A stretch of DNA of 64,000 nucleotides, from NCBI GenBank assembly GCA_022113835.1, contig JAILWY010000027.1, forward strand, positions 10,790,501-10,854,500, read 5' to 3'. Under the pieces are notes generated by a model, which had not been told where the DNA came from, made no database searches, and worked only from the letters and a program-made list of their open reading frames with translations. Position numbers and translations under genes: made by a program. Shown here in pieces: positions 45,901 to 59,000 of the stretch (positions are counted from its first letter, which is position 1; the number at the start of each line of letters is the position of its first letter). Source of the DNA: Atopsyche davidsoni. Lineage: Eukaryota; Arthropoda; Insecta; Trichoptera; Hydrobiosidae.

Positions 45901-48900
45901 CTGCCCACGGCTGAGATTCCCCCGGATGCAGAACTGCCGCCCTTAGTGGAAGCTTTTGATGCTGTTTCTCTCCGATTTGGCAGTGAGACCCCCTCATTAT
46001 TAACTGTGCCATATCCTATCTTGCTCTGAAGAATCACAAACTCAAATCTTTTTTGACGCTTTCAGGTAGTTTCACGCCAAAGAGGCAGCTGGACCTGGGT
46101 GAAGTAACCGACCACAGCTATAATCACAATGCGGCCATCTCACCTCCACTTAAATCTCAACTAGAAATCAAAGCTGTTCTGAGTGAGTTCTCTAAACACT
46201 CTTAATGATTATTATTATTATTTCTTTGGTAAAATATTAATCAAACACTTTATTTTTAGACTCCTTTAATCCACCAGCGAATAAATTTACATCAATGGGT
46301 TCCATCACTGAGGAAAACAAACACCCGAAACCATTGGTTGTTGGTAATTATGATTCTGGTTAAATGTAATAGCATATTTAAAGTGCTTCACTGTTCACTG
46401 TCATATGTTTGCCAATGTGATTGACAAAACCGGCCACATCAATACTTTCAGGGTCATTCGAGAAAGTGACCGTGACCCACATCAACAGTCCTCATGACTT
46501 CTACATCCAAAGGAGGGAAATGCTCAAGACCATCGTTCAAATGAACTCAGCTTTTCTCAAAAACAAGAATAACCTGAAGAAGCCCCTCGCTGAGGACATC
46601 GCACCAGGTAAGTCTACATGATTCAGTGTACGATAAGTCTGATGCTTCTCTAGGGATCTTCTCTTTGCTAATTCTATATTCATTTTAAGGAAAACTCTTC
46701 ATAATCTTTGATAATCCAAGCAAAAATTGGGAAAGAGTGAAGATTATCTCGACTTATTCGGAAGAAGGTGTGGACACTTTCTTCGTCCAGCACATCGACT
46801 ATGGACACACTTCCTATCTTCCAGCAGATTTGTAAGTGTTGACCCTGATAGTTGCGCTTCCTGATGTGATAATGATGATTCATGATGTGCTTACGGTGCA
46901 GGCTGATGGTGATGGACCCTCCTGTGATGGTACCGGGCATAGCCCTGTCCGCTCGCCTGGCCAGATGCCAACCCATTGAGGGAAAGTGGACAGATAGTGA
47001 CAATCTGGCCATGCATAACATCATCAACAGGTACAATTTGTCACATTAATTTTAAACACTCATTTTTCATACGAGGGAGAGGAAAGAGAATGCATTTCAG
47101 TTCTTTTATTTTATTTTTATATGGCTTTCTTTAAAAAAATTCCATACTTCAATTATACACTACCAGGAGCACTGGATTCAGAAGGATAACTCAAATGCTT
47201 TTTATTTATTGATTTTAAACTATACATTTGACTAATAAAGTAGGCTTCATTCTGACTGCTTAAATTTCCTTCCCATACGCAGAAATAGTGAAATGTGCAT
47301 CATCATGGTGAAGGATGTGGTTGATAGCATGCTGGAAGTAGATTTAGTAGTATGCCCGCGCTCGTCCGCCGAATGCCACGTGTACATGCAGGAAGCTCTG
47401 CTGGTCTTGAATATAGCTCGTTTAGGCAACACCATCAATCAGGTTTGCCGAATTTTTAAATCAATGAAATCCATCTATATTTATCCAATGACATTAACAA
47501 TCGTGAAAACAGCTCCATCAGGCTCTTGTAAACTTGACTTAATTTGGCAGGTCAATTGGATGAACAACCCTCTCATCCCGAAGCAGCGTTACCTCACCAA
47601 ACTCAGCCTTGACAGTTTTGAAAATGTAAAAATCAGCCACGTTAAAAATCCTTATGATTTTTACATCAGAAAGGTGAGTCTCAATATTTAATAACCTTGA
47701 ATATAGTAACCATTACCTCGTACATCATAACTGAATCGTAAAATAATATACCAATATAATCTCACGGACACGCTTGCTAAACTACATTAGATAAAGTCAA
47801 CTTTTGAGTATGTTTATGTTGTGATTTTATAAGTGTTACTACCCATCCATGTTTATTTTACAGGTCGGTCTTGAGGAAAAGTTTTGTGAATTGAATGAAG
47901 ATCTCGCTAATGTATATAATATTAATGACGACACGGGAATAATATACACACCCATTGAAGGTATCTTATTAACTTCTTATAATACAATAAGATTTAAAGA
48001 TAGTGGACAATAACGATGGTCATGTGTTAGGCAGTTACGTGGCCTGTCTGGTGAGGGGGAAGTGGCACCGCGCACGAGTCATGAATCAAAGCCAGCAGAC
48101 AGCGAAAATGCCTCTTCTGTACCTCGTGGATACGGGGGAATATCTCAATCAGTACTGGAACACCATCAGAGTCCTTCTCCCGCACTTCTACAAACTGGAT
48201 GAACTGGTATGTGATGAACATGGCGTATTGTGACCGAAACTGTCATCAAAAAAGTGTAGCTGACTATCTTTTAGAAAAGTAGTGCGTTTTCAATTTTGCA
48301 ATAAAACATTTCTGCTTTTGAATCTCCATTATAATGTCCATTAAAAAAATTCTCCAAAATGAAAAAATATATAACGTTAATGAATCGGAGCTTTCTGCAG
48401 TCTTGTATTGGTATATATTATATTTCAATTTATTAATGCTTTATTTATTTCCCAGTGCATTCCGTGCAAGTTGGCTGACGTGAAGCCGATCAAAGGAACA
48501 ATTTATTGGCCTTCTAGTGCTATCCAGGCTATGAAAAAAATGATCGACTATGATTTTCTCCACTCACATGTGTTGAAAATCAAAACACCACATTCCTATC
48601 GACAGATGGTTCTGCTCTACACTGGCCCTGACAGGAAGGTTTGCCTCAACCACGAGTTCGTGCTACAGGGACACGCCAAGCACACGGGTCTTATTAGGTC
48701 AGCATTCATGTTCTTCAAATTCAGTTTGTCAGTCAAATATCAATCATCTCCTTTAAAAAATTATCCCTATTTGTGTTTATGTATACTTATACATATTTTA
48801 TATAAAGAAACTGAATATCTTTTAAAACCTCTAGGAATTTCTCCATTTATCCAAATTTATTAAATTACTTTAATGTTTTATGTAGCGCCTTATCCGTATT

Positions 48901-51106
48901 CTGTTGGAAACTGAACCAATCTGGTGATGAAAATAAACCCATAGAACGGGAGAATGATGTGCCGTGCCCATCAAATCCAAAATCTCTAGAGCACTCTGGC
49001 CCCATGAAACTGGAAGTCAATATACTGTCTGCTCAAAATCCATCCCACATTCTCATCTCCGAAAAGTCTTTTGAAGAATCATTAAACATACTCTGTGACA
49101 ATTTGCAAAAACACTACGACAAATCAGAACCAAATGACGAAGTCACTTGGAAGAATGGAGACAAATGTGCTGCTTATTCAGATATTACAAAAAAATGGTC
49201 CAGAGGATTTATTGAGGATGTCCAAGACAAAACTGCAACAGTGGTCCTCAAGGATAGGGGAGTAACCGAAAACGTGTCCTTGGAAAATTTGAGAATTCTT
49301 GATACTGAATTTTTGACTTTAAAAGATGGAGCGATACATTGTCATCTCTCAGGTATCGAACCCGCTCAAGGGACTCAGTGGCCTAATATCACTTGTGAGT
49401 TCCTGCAGGAGCTGGCCAGCGACTACGATCGCTTCTATATCACCAAGGATGGTGAAATACAAGATAAAAGCCTGCCTATCAAGTTGTGGATCTATCACGA
49501 GTCATCCGGAGATGCCTTGTCTCCCATGACCAAAGAGTGGAAGACCATCAATGACTGCATCGTTCACCAGGGACTCGCCATTCGCTGCAGTATCATCAGC
49601 AGCGGTGACAAAGATATTGCTCTGAAACTTCCAGAGGAACTTTCAGCTGTGCCTGTCGACCATGTCAACCTACTCAAGAGGAATTTTGATGAAATAAATA
49701 TCCAGGATGACGCAGCCCCTCCTGCACTGATAGACGACTGGCTTTCGAGTGAGTCTCTCGCTGACATCCAAGATTTCCAAGCTATTCCGACATATGTCAA
49801 CGATGACTTTATTATAAATCTCTATAACTCCAAAAAAGCGCAAGTCCTTCAAATGATAAACTCTTTTATTAATTCACACTATAAGGACACAACTGCCAGT
49901 TCGCAAGACATGTTTTGGTACTCCGGACAGCCGTGCATCGCCCGCTGGGGGGTGGATGGCAACTTCTACAGGGGACGGGTCGTCAATATTGTGGAGAACA
50001 TGGTTAACGTTCTTTTCGTCGACTACGGAAACTCCGAAGATTGCCCGATATCGGCTCTCAGAAAAAACATCGTGATGACCCATGTTCCTATTCAATCTCA
50101 CAGATGCAAAATTGCAGGTGTCGTACCCCTCGAGAAAAAGTGGAGTTCAAAGGTGTTGGATATTATTCACCACCAAATAGTAGATAAGGAGTGCATGATC
50201 ACCACTCTGGGCCCCGAAAAAGGCGGTGTGACTCCCATCAAATTGAAGATTGCATCCGATTTCGACCTTGGAGAACTACTGATCTCATCGGGTTATGCTA
50301 GAAATGACTCCACCGTTGAAATTAACCCCGTTCCTGCAGCCCCTCTAAACCAAAGCGAACCAGACTTCATATTGGACATTGACCCGACCAATGATAATAG
50401 CGATGAAATGTTAGGTTCAAATAAGGTAATTGAAGATAATAGAAAATCGAAAACCTCAAGCGATATTGATCTCTCAAATGAAGTACAAAACTCCAATGCG
50501 GCTAAAATCTTCGAATTGTATTCCACATTACAAATTCCTACCAATGTTACAATTGAATGCAAAGTTTGTTCTATGCTATCAGTAAATAAGGTCATCGTCA
50601 AACTCTCATTAATAGAAGCGCAGTACCAGACTATTCACTTGTTACTGCAGAATATAGCCAGAGACATGCAGCAGGAAGCTGACAGTTTGCCCTTCATTGA
50701 CGGAGCTTACAGTGACAAGCCTTGTATCGCTCAATTCTCCGATGATCTGTGGTATCGGGCAAAAATATCACAATACGACCCCATAGCCAAGAACATCAAA
50801 GTCGTATTAATAGATTTAGGCAACACAGAAATTCTGCCATATAGTAAAGTGAGGGAATCAAAGCCGGAGTGGGTGAGGGTTCCGCCCCAGACACTCACAG
50901 TGCTGTTGCGCGGGATCCACAAGCCGGACGGAGTAGCTCCTGCACAAATTGCGACTCTCTTCCAAGAAGCGTTAGCAGGACAATTATTGATGAAAGTCAC
51001 TTCGCATGAGAATGACACGCTCATTGTCGATCTACTCGACATCGCAGGGGAGAATCTCATTTACCAAAGCCTTATCGATAATGGTCAAATTATCCATTCC
51101 TACTAA
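39911..51106 (+). CDS. RNF17: RNF17/Qin-type RING, B-box and five-Tudor protein, 19 exons
   Basis: Exons: 39911-39971, 41071-41351, 42575-42680, 42859-43007, 43376-43459, 44742-44996, 45225-45322, 45822-45982, 46066-46182, 46260-46343, 46452-46607, 46690-46831, 46902-47030, 47283-47442, 47551-47673, 47864-47960, 47992-48206, 48456-48697, 48886-51106; 1,626 residues. The RING (10-54) has C10xxC13, C30xH32xxC35xxC38 and C51xxC54. The B-box is at about 161-191. Five Tudor domains have cores near 520-580, 745-795, 973-1025, 1229-1280 and 1491-1545. RING plus five Tudors is the RNF17/Qin (Kumo) layout. Family members act in germline perinuclear granules in the piRNA ping-pong cycle; that role is by homology. 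All junctions are GT-AG and in phase, except the doubtful intron at 47961-47991. Confidence 0.92.
40284..40344 (+). pseudogene. Decayed duplicate of RNF17 exon 1
   Basis: This 61-bp segment matches exon 1 (39911-39971) in length, start codon, frame and donor site (AGTAAGT). At the two zinc-ligand codons TGT has become TAT and TGC has become TTC, so CINC reads YINF. About 120 bp upstream and 100 bp downstream are also duplicated (roughly 39800-40075 against 40165-40440). It therefore carries the promoter-proximal region as well. If spliced to exon 2 it would keep the frame but lack the first RING zinc ligands. Confidence 0.85.
43145..43190 (+). repeat. tRNA-like (B-box) SINE fragment in RNF17 intron 4
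   Basis: It contains GTGTGGGTTTGAATCCCTCC, a T-arm-like stretch with a polymerase III B box, preceded by GGCCAATGCTGGCC. No full tRNA fold is present. Confidence 0.4.
43525..43977 (+). mobile_element. Solo LTR (TGTAG...CGAAA family), copy 3, in RNF17 intron 5
   Basis: It is 453 bp, starts TGTAGGGGTTAGTAC and ends CAACGAAA, with a 4-bp duplication AGTT (43521-43524 and 43978-43981). It carries a TATA box (CTATATAAGC, 43761-43770) and an AATAAA (43854-43859). The stretch CCACGTA...GAATA.GCAAA..TTTGCCAGCCTT is shared with the shorter copies at 5.7 and 13.3 kb. It is the fullest LTR of this family here and lies in the same orientation as RNF17. Confidence 0.85.
44100..44340 (-). other. Unrecognised open frame in RNF17 intron 5
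   Basis: A 68-codon minus-strand frame (44319-44113) has ordinary protein composition but no domain that I can name. It may be a mobile-element fragment. It has no role in the RNF17 transcript. Confidence 0.25.
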
Positions 51107-51282
51107 TATAAGCTCACAAATTTTTTTAATTATATTTAATATAGTTTCTAAATGGGTGAAGTAATTTGATTGATTAGACTAAGAGTAAGTAATTGATTAG
51201 ACAATGAATTTCTAGTGATTCCAGAAGTGTTTGTTATTAATCAATTAGGACTCGAATCAACTGCTACAGATGTTCTGTACTC

Positions 51283-51288
51283 AATAAA
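51283..51288 (+). terminator. Candidate RNF17 polyadenylation signal AATAAA
   Basis: AATAAA lies 177 nt past the RNF17 stop. More AATAAA words follow within 70 nt, so several 3' ends are possible. Confidence 0.5.
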
Positions 51289-51299
51289 ACAATTTGGAC

Positions 51300-53077
51300 A
51301 TAAGACTGTCCATAAATCAATTATATTTTAAGTAATAAAACGAATAAATAAAACAAACTTTGTTTTCGTAATTAACAAATTTAATGCAGAAATGAAAAAC
51401 TATACATAAGAAAATTTTATTTTTGACTCAAAATGAACATAATGAACAAATCTCATAATAAATATTACCATTATTGTTAAAATACCTTTTTTGTCAGAAA
51501 ATTTCACAAATATAAGAAGTAGAAAATTATCCTATATATATTAACTATAATTGAAATAAAGGTTTCTTTGTTTTTATCATACAGACTTAAAATCCATTAC
51601 GAACAACTCGAGATTTGTATCCCAACACTCCACGTAATAATAATATATATGTATGTATATATTGTATGTACTCAAGTTTTCCCAAAACAATTGCCCTATA
51701 ATTTTACAACAAAAAACAACGCATCTACTATAGTACTGCCTGCTCGTCTTACTCCCTAGGTGTCTACACGTAAAGGATCCTAACACATATTTAACAAGCA
51801 TTTTTTATAATTATTTATACTAACATTTCCAAATATATAAGCTAATTTGTGTAAGATACACTTTGGTCTTTGCGAAAATACAATCTTAACGGTAGGATCC
51901 GAATGAAAACCTCCGCCGGTGAGTCGGGCTGTAAAGGGATATCTTTTGTACTCTAAAGAAACCAACGCTCGCACTGAGATGTCAGAAATGATATAGGAAT
52001 CGACCTCCTTATGCTAAAAAAATATCTTATTCATAAAACTAACAGGGCAGTGTCGCGTCGAACCACACTTTACAATCCTTTTAGGTAATTTTATTTGTAC
52101 ATTTAATGACCATATCAGCGGAACACGCGGGCCAACCTAACCCAGTGAAGAATAATCCATGTCTAATTAAATATCTCTTAAGACGACACTTGCAATTTTA
52201 CCTTGACATGAGAAAACAATAAATGCTTATAACATAGGATTTTTTTATTAAGGGTCTACCGTTAAAAATTCGAAAAGAATACAAATATACTTAAAAATAA
52301 ATTTCTGAGACCAAATCGTATTTTATTAATAATAATTTAAGAAGTCTTGCGTAATTTTAGTTTAAGAGTTGTTTGGCGCAATTAAGATTGCGTACGGAAG
52401 TAAATCAACACCGCAAGGCTGGAGTGCGTCCCGACTCTTCGCACCCTCACTCGGCGTGCGCCCTTCTCGCTGAGTTCACATTTACTTCAGTTCAATCTCA
52501 CTAAGTAAAGTGATTAAAAAATAAATTATTGCAATAAAAATAATAATAAAAAAATACCAACTGAATAAGTTGACTGTTTATCTGACTATACTATTTGGTT
52601 AATAATGATTTTATCAACATAGAAATGTATCGTTAATAGATCAAAAATATAACAAAAACTGAATCCTGTACCAGATAAACACAAATCATATCAAAAACTT
52701 TTCTCAAACAACTGAAAAACTCTTACACAACTATAGTATATTGATTTCACAATCGTTAGGCATAAAACCGTAAAAGCAACTAAAAAACTCAGTATGTATT
52801 AAAAAAAATCAAGTATAATATCTGATAAGATATATGTTATATAAAACTCTATATAATCGAATGCACACATCTGTAGCCAATCTCACTCGTACTCGGCCGA
52901 CTGCTCGCCGCTGTACTCGCGCACAACGACTTTTCATTTCAAAGTTCAAAAATAAGCCATTTACAATAACGCGGCTTCATTAATCACGGATGAAACGACA
53001 TAAATAGAGTGCAATGTTCAATTAAATCATCTATAAAATATATTCCACCACACGAGAACCCGAATGAACTGCCAAGT
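51300..53077. other. Intergenic stretch between convergent RNF17 and Rad21 3' ends
   Basis: AT-rich sequence, likely holding both 3' UTRs. Minus-strand AATAAA words for Rad21 occur near 52245 and 52322. No repeat or coding frame is supported. Confidence 0.45.
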
Positions 53078-56000
53078 TTATAATGAGTCCGTGTCGAACT
53101 GGGCTCCCTTTGTGATAAGTATGTCTCCGTACGCCTCCTCTTGTGATATCTGCAGGACTTGGAATTTTTTAAGCACTAATAAACTGTAAAACTTTTGAGC
53201 CACCTGGAACAAACAAAACATTGTCCATAAATAAACATTTCATGGTGACCAAATTCAAATATATTTTTTCATTTAATTAATTTTGTGTTGGATAGTCGCT
53301 GTGACTTCACACATAGATAAAGAAGTAGTTAGCTAATATGCTTCTCGGAGAGTAAACCAAACCGGTTGGCCATATGGTTGTGATTGGGTTCTAGCCATCA
53401 AATTTTCTGTCGTTACTTGCAGCAGTGGGTCCGCTTCCTCAGGAGACAGTGCGCTTACCTGCTTGCGTCGATTTCGATGAGTCATCTCGCTGAGCATCAG
53501 TTGGCCACGGTCGACAAGCTTGGAGCGCATCTGCCCAAACAGCTGAGCCGCGCGCTTGTTCAGTACTCTCTCTTCGAACTGTTCGTCTGTTTCGTCCTGC
53601 AACTGTTCCTCGCCCGGCTGAAAAAGCAAAAGTTTGTCAATAAGCATAAGAAATACAGAAATATCAAGCAAACATGCTACTCTTATGCAAATTTTCAAAT
53701 TTCATTAGCCGCCATGAAGGCAGCATGCTAAATGACTAAATGCAAAGAAGTTTTTTCACAATCCATACAGAGTTGTAAAATCAATTCCGTAGTCATGGAC
53801 TACCATGGTGGTTTTCAAAAGATCAACAAATAAGATTTAAAATAAGGATATACTCATATATAGAGAAAAGAGAAAATATATCTTACATGTCCAACACTAG
53901 GAGGAAACTCGTAATCATCCTGTGGACTGTGTGGCTGCTGCACATCATCATAGCCCATGTTAGTCATGCACATCCCACCAACTTCCGCCTGGAAAAAAAA
54001 TCATAAATGGATATATATTTACATTTTAAAATAACTAAATTAAAAGCAAGTAATTAAGTGAATCTCAACTATATTATATTTTAACGTACAACTATAGACA
54101 AAGAGTTGCAATAGTATTTGCATTTCAGATAAGAGGGCAATGTGAAATTCCCAACTGTGCGATTCATAGACTTGTGTCCTAAGACTAGTGGAGTCTAAGA
54201 CCTTGCATCCCTCAGGTGTTTAAAATATATTTTTAACCTGATTGGAAATGACGCCGCATACGGAGCATTTGATACCCTCTCAAGGGGTAAGGCTACTTGC
54301 CTTCTCAATAAACCCAAATCTTGAATATTAACTAAGCAACAATCTCAGGGCAAAGAATCACGGTTGAATTTTTCAACCTAAGCCGATGTAGTTTGTACCT
54401 GGTAGTGGTGCATGGGCAGGGGCTCCATAGGGATAGTGTGTTCAAGGTCACCGCGGGAGGGTGTGGGAGGCGCGCCAGACACACCCAGGCTGCCCACGCC
54501 GCCCTCGCCCAACAGAGAGGATACGTGTTCGGGAGCAAGGTGAGGCATCATAGGCATGTCATCCACCATTCCATGGGCGAGGCCCGCGGGAGTCATGGCC
54601 CCATGCAAAAGGCCGCCGTGTCCCAGTCCTGCAGGAGTCATGCCCCCGTGTCCTAGTCCATGTGGTGTCATGCCTCCGTGTCCGAGACCACCTGTAAATT
54701 ACAATATTTAATATCATATCACTTTGGTGATCTCCGTTAACCATATTCAGTAGTAGAAAGATGAACCACACAAGAATGTATTTTTTTTACTTGGATGCGC
54801 ATCCAAGTATCTGCGCAGATTCTTCTAATCGGGTCAATATATTCATTGTTATTTTTATTAGTATTAATATGATTCGAGTGTCACAGCCAATGGATCCATA
54901 TAGCCGAGTTTATGAACCAAGATCTTTGTTTTATAAATGAAGGTTGCACAGAATGAGCATTCTAAATTCATTTGAATTTTACATTTTTCAACTATATTTC
55001 TCCCTCACCTGGTGTCATTCCACCATGCTGCAATCCGACAGGTGTCATGCCTCCATGCTGCATCATGTCTCCATGCTGCAGACCGGCGGGCGTCATGCCC
55101 CCGTGGTGTAGGCCAGCAGGGGTCATGCTCCCGTGGTGGAGGCCGGCAGGTGTCATGCCTCCATGGTGGAGATCGGCGGGAGTCATGCCACCATGATGGA
55201 GGCCTGCAGGGGTGAGTCCTCCGTGGTGCAGATTGCCAGGAGTGAGTCCCCCGTGGTGCAGCCCACCGGGAGTGATACCGCCCTGCAGAAGCGTGCCCGG
55301 GGTCAGAGGCCCTAACAGTCCAGGGGTCATAGGCCCCAGTCCGCCTAACATGCCGCCTGTTACAAATAAAACATAACTCTAAGGATAGTTGTATTTAAAA
55401 CCCTGTAAGTTCAAATAAGCCGTACAGTGGATGTTGATGCTGTTAATCCACAAATTGCCTTCAAATACTGAATATACATGTTTGTGGTGAGAGATCTTTA
55501 ATTTCAAAATGAAAGCAACTTTTTCTTACTAGCAGGATTAATTTTTTTATAATATTTTTATCAATCATGATGATACAGCTCTAGTTTGTGCCTAGAAAAC
55601 TTAGATAATTATTTCCTTAAAAAAAACAATCAATAAATGATTGGAAATAATCTCAAAGTGTAATTCATTTAGAATACTATATATTACAAATAAATTTCAA
55701 GTGAATTAATATGGTTGAAATGGCACTTAATTTTTTTTTTTTTTTGAAAGCTGGTAGTGCTTAATGTTACCTGGAGTTTGAGGGTCCATGTCGTGAGTGG
55801 GAGTCTGCGGGTAGCCTGGCGTAGCGGGGGCCATGAGGTCTGATGTCTCTGCAAGCACAACAATAATTAATATCCATTTTGAGATGTGCAGTCCTGCCAT
55901 GATACCGGCTTTAATAAAAGAGAATTTAAACCTACCTATTGATGGTTCATACTCCTGGGGGACAGGCGCAGGAGGCTCCATTTCGGGCATCTCTGATATG

Positions 56001-59000
56001 TGCATCGGGGTCGCGTTAGCCTAAAAACAATCAATAAGCAACTGCAATCGAAATCCATTTCAACATTGTTGAGTACATCAAAACTTATACACTTTTTATA
56101 ATTTCCGAATTTAATTCTGTATTTTAATTTCGGTAACCAACAGTTTGCATTTTCTTTATTTTTAATTTAAAGATAATTGACTTTAAAAATATCTTGGGCA
56201 GATGTAGGTTTGATTCCCATCTGTGTCAACAAAATCCTTTTCCATGTCAACATATTTATTTCTAATACCAGAAAAAAAACATTGATTGTGTAACAAAACT
56301 GATTGAAAGACATGCTCTACACTCTCACATGTATGAGCAATCAAGAGCCATGCCACCCCCGAAGACAGATAGTGAGATGAGTACTGACCAGGTCTTCGTG
56401 TTTGCGCTTGCGGCCGGAGCGCCGTGTCTGAGGGGCGGGGCCGGGGGACACTTGTGCCACCAACGCCTCAGGCGCGGGCTCTGCACCGCCCTCCTCTGAC
56501 TCCATAGCACGGTATGACATGTTGCGCTGGTAATTCTGTAAAAATAAACATCATGTTAGAAAAGTTCTTCTCTACCCCGAAAAATTTTTACTAGCAACTT
56601 CTTTAAAATTGTGAGTACCTTAAAGAGGCTCCTAGAGGGAATAGGACGGGCAGGCAGGGCGAAGAGTTTCTCCACGCCACCGGTCTCTTTCCAGTGCATG
56701 AGCCGGCGCGTGGGCGGCGCCAGGTCCAAAGTGGTTACGATGTCCGACGTGTTTGACAGCTGGTTCTTCATCTCCTCACCGGATATATTCTTCACTTCAT
56801 CTACTATCAACTTGCGCTTGCGTTTCGCTTTTGTTATACCTGAAGACAAACAAATCCCAAATATTTAACATTACGGTTAGTAAGATGATGTATTACGTAT
56901 TACTTGACATTAAATATCGACAGAAACTCATAATGTGCAGATACAAATCTCATGTTTTACAGCACAATGATTTTATGTAGAAGTAGTATGATTTAATACA
57001 TTAGTTATTTAATATATTACCCTTGAGAATGGATGCATCCACAGGTGCCAAAGCAAAGGACTCCTCTTCATTGTGCAGCAGCGTGGTGTGATCTCCTTCT
57101 CCTTCTCCCTCACCCTCTCCCTCAACTCCGGGCTCCCGGTGGGGAGGTTCAGTATCAGCATGCACGGGAGGTTCTCCCATGCGACTAGGTGCACGCTCTA
57201 GGCATGGCGTGTAAGACCGTTCATCCAATTCCTGGAAATGAAGCCATAATGTTCAATGTATTGTCATATCATTATCATTATTGAAATAGTTCAGTATTAA
57301 ATTACTAAAAATTTTAGTTCATTATTTCTGATAATATACAACAGCACTTAATGAAAGAGCAGGATTAGTGGAGAGCTGTTTGGTACCTGCGCATGCACGC
57401 TGGGCGGAGGTACGCTGGGTGGAGGCAGCAGGTGATCCTCCCCCAGCTGATCGCTGCTCGTGCCCTGTCCTCGCTGAGGGCTGCCTTGCGCTGAGCCATC
57501 CCAACTGCAAACATCACCAACAATAGTCATATTAATCATCCGGGTCATAACAATCATTACATTAATACATTACTTTTAGTATTTTTGCTCTAATATTATG
57601 TTTATGAAGAATAAATATACGAGAATAAAATACTACCATTTTACAGCAAAAACATTATTTATATTAAATAATTTATTGGTGCATGTAGACAGACTGCATG
57701 CAACCATGATAAAAAAAAATTATTTATTATCAAAATAACAATTCTTTCCAAAAAATCATATATATGCCTGTTGAAATGGCATCTTATGGGTGTAGTTTGG
57801 TTTGTCTGTCCAACTATAAATATACCTTGAAAAAATAAATGGTGCCCATCGCCCGACTGGCATTCTAGAATGTGCTCTTGGGTGCAAAAATGTTAAGGAA
57901 GCCTGGTCTAAGGTCTAGTTATTACCTGTGTGAAGGGGACATGCCCCCATCATAGTGGTCCATGCCATCGTCATCATCATCAGAGTCGTGACGATCGTGG
58001 GAGGTTGGCGGGCGCCGTGGCGTCACAGCTGCTGCTGCTTCCTCAAGATCCCGCCGCAGTCCTCCACCACCCACTCCCACCCCTCCCACCCCGACACCAC
58101 CTGACACGTCACCAAACAGATCCCCCTCAAACAATCCACCAGCATCTGAAAAGGAGATGAACATTTGCGTGAATATATTTTGCATTATAAAGATTGTCTA
58201 GTACAAGAGAGTGACTTATTATTAGAGTGTAAATTATTAACAAAATACAGCAGGAAATAAATAGTATGAAATTTAAGAACATTACTTACGTCCAAAATCA
58301 TCCCCGATAGTCCCCCCAAAGCCGTCATCTAGTGGCGGGGGTCCTGTGTCCATGGCAGAATGCTGGGAGGCAGGAGTTGCAGGTGGTAACATGGCCCCCA
58401 CCCCAGCCCCTGCCCCGGGACCTGCCCCCACACCTAGAGATTCTTTTCCACCCAATTCCAGAGATGGTCCATCGTTAAACAGCAGATTCGACTAAAAGAA
58501 ACAATACATTTTTATTGACTATCTTCTTATGGGTACTCTATAAATAATGACCATCATATTTATAGTAATAAGTATTTACAAATATACAGAGCCTAGTACT
58601 TATTCACAGCTGTTAATTTATGATAAGCCATAGAAAAAAATTGTAAATCAAGTTATCATAAGTCAGGGATATTTTCAAATGTTGAACTATTACAAGAACC
58701 AATTTTTTTATTTCTATCTTATTAGATATTTTAAGAAAATAACCTGTTCGAGTGATCCTTCAGGACCCATAGCGTCTCGCATGATGTCCGGCCCGTCTGT
58801 ATCAAAGCCGATGTCTCCAAAACCATCATCATGGGTGACGAGGTTCAGAGAGCCATAATCCTCACGCAAGGTGATCTCTTCAGCCCGAGACTGGTTAAGG
58901 GAAAACTGCGCTTCGATATCAACATCACTAGAAAAAGAACCATCCAATTAGAACCCAAAATGACAGAACTTCAAGAGTGATTGTAGTTCAATTTGATTTT

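Noticed and set aside
54393..55315. Plus-strand frames across the Rad21 repeat exons
   Set aside because: They are antisense shadows of the MTP-xGL-xHGG array.
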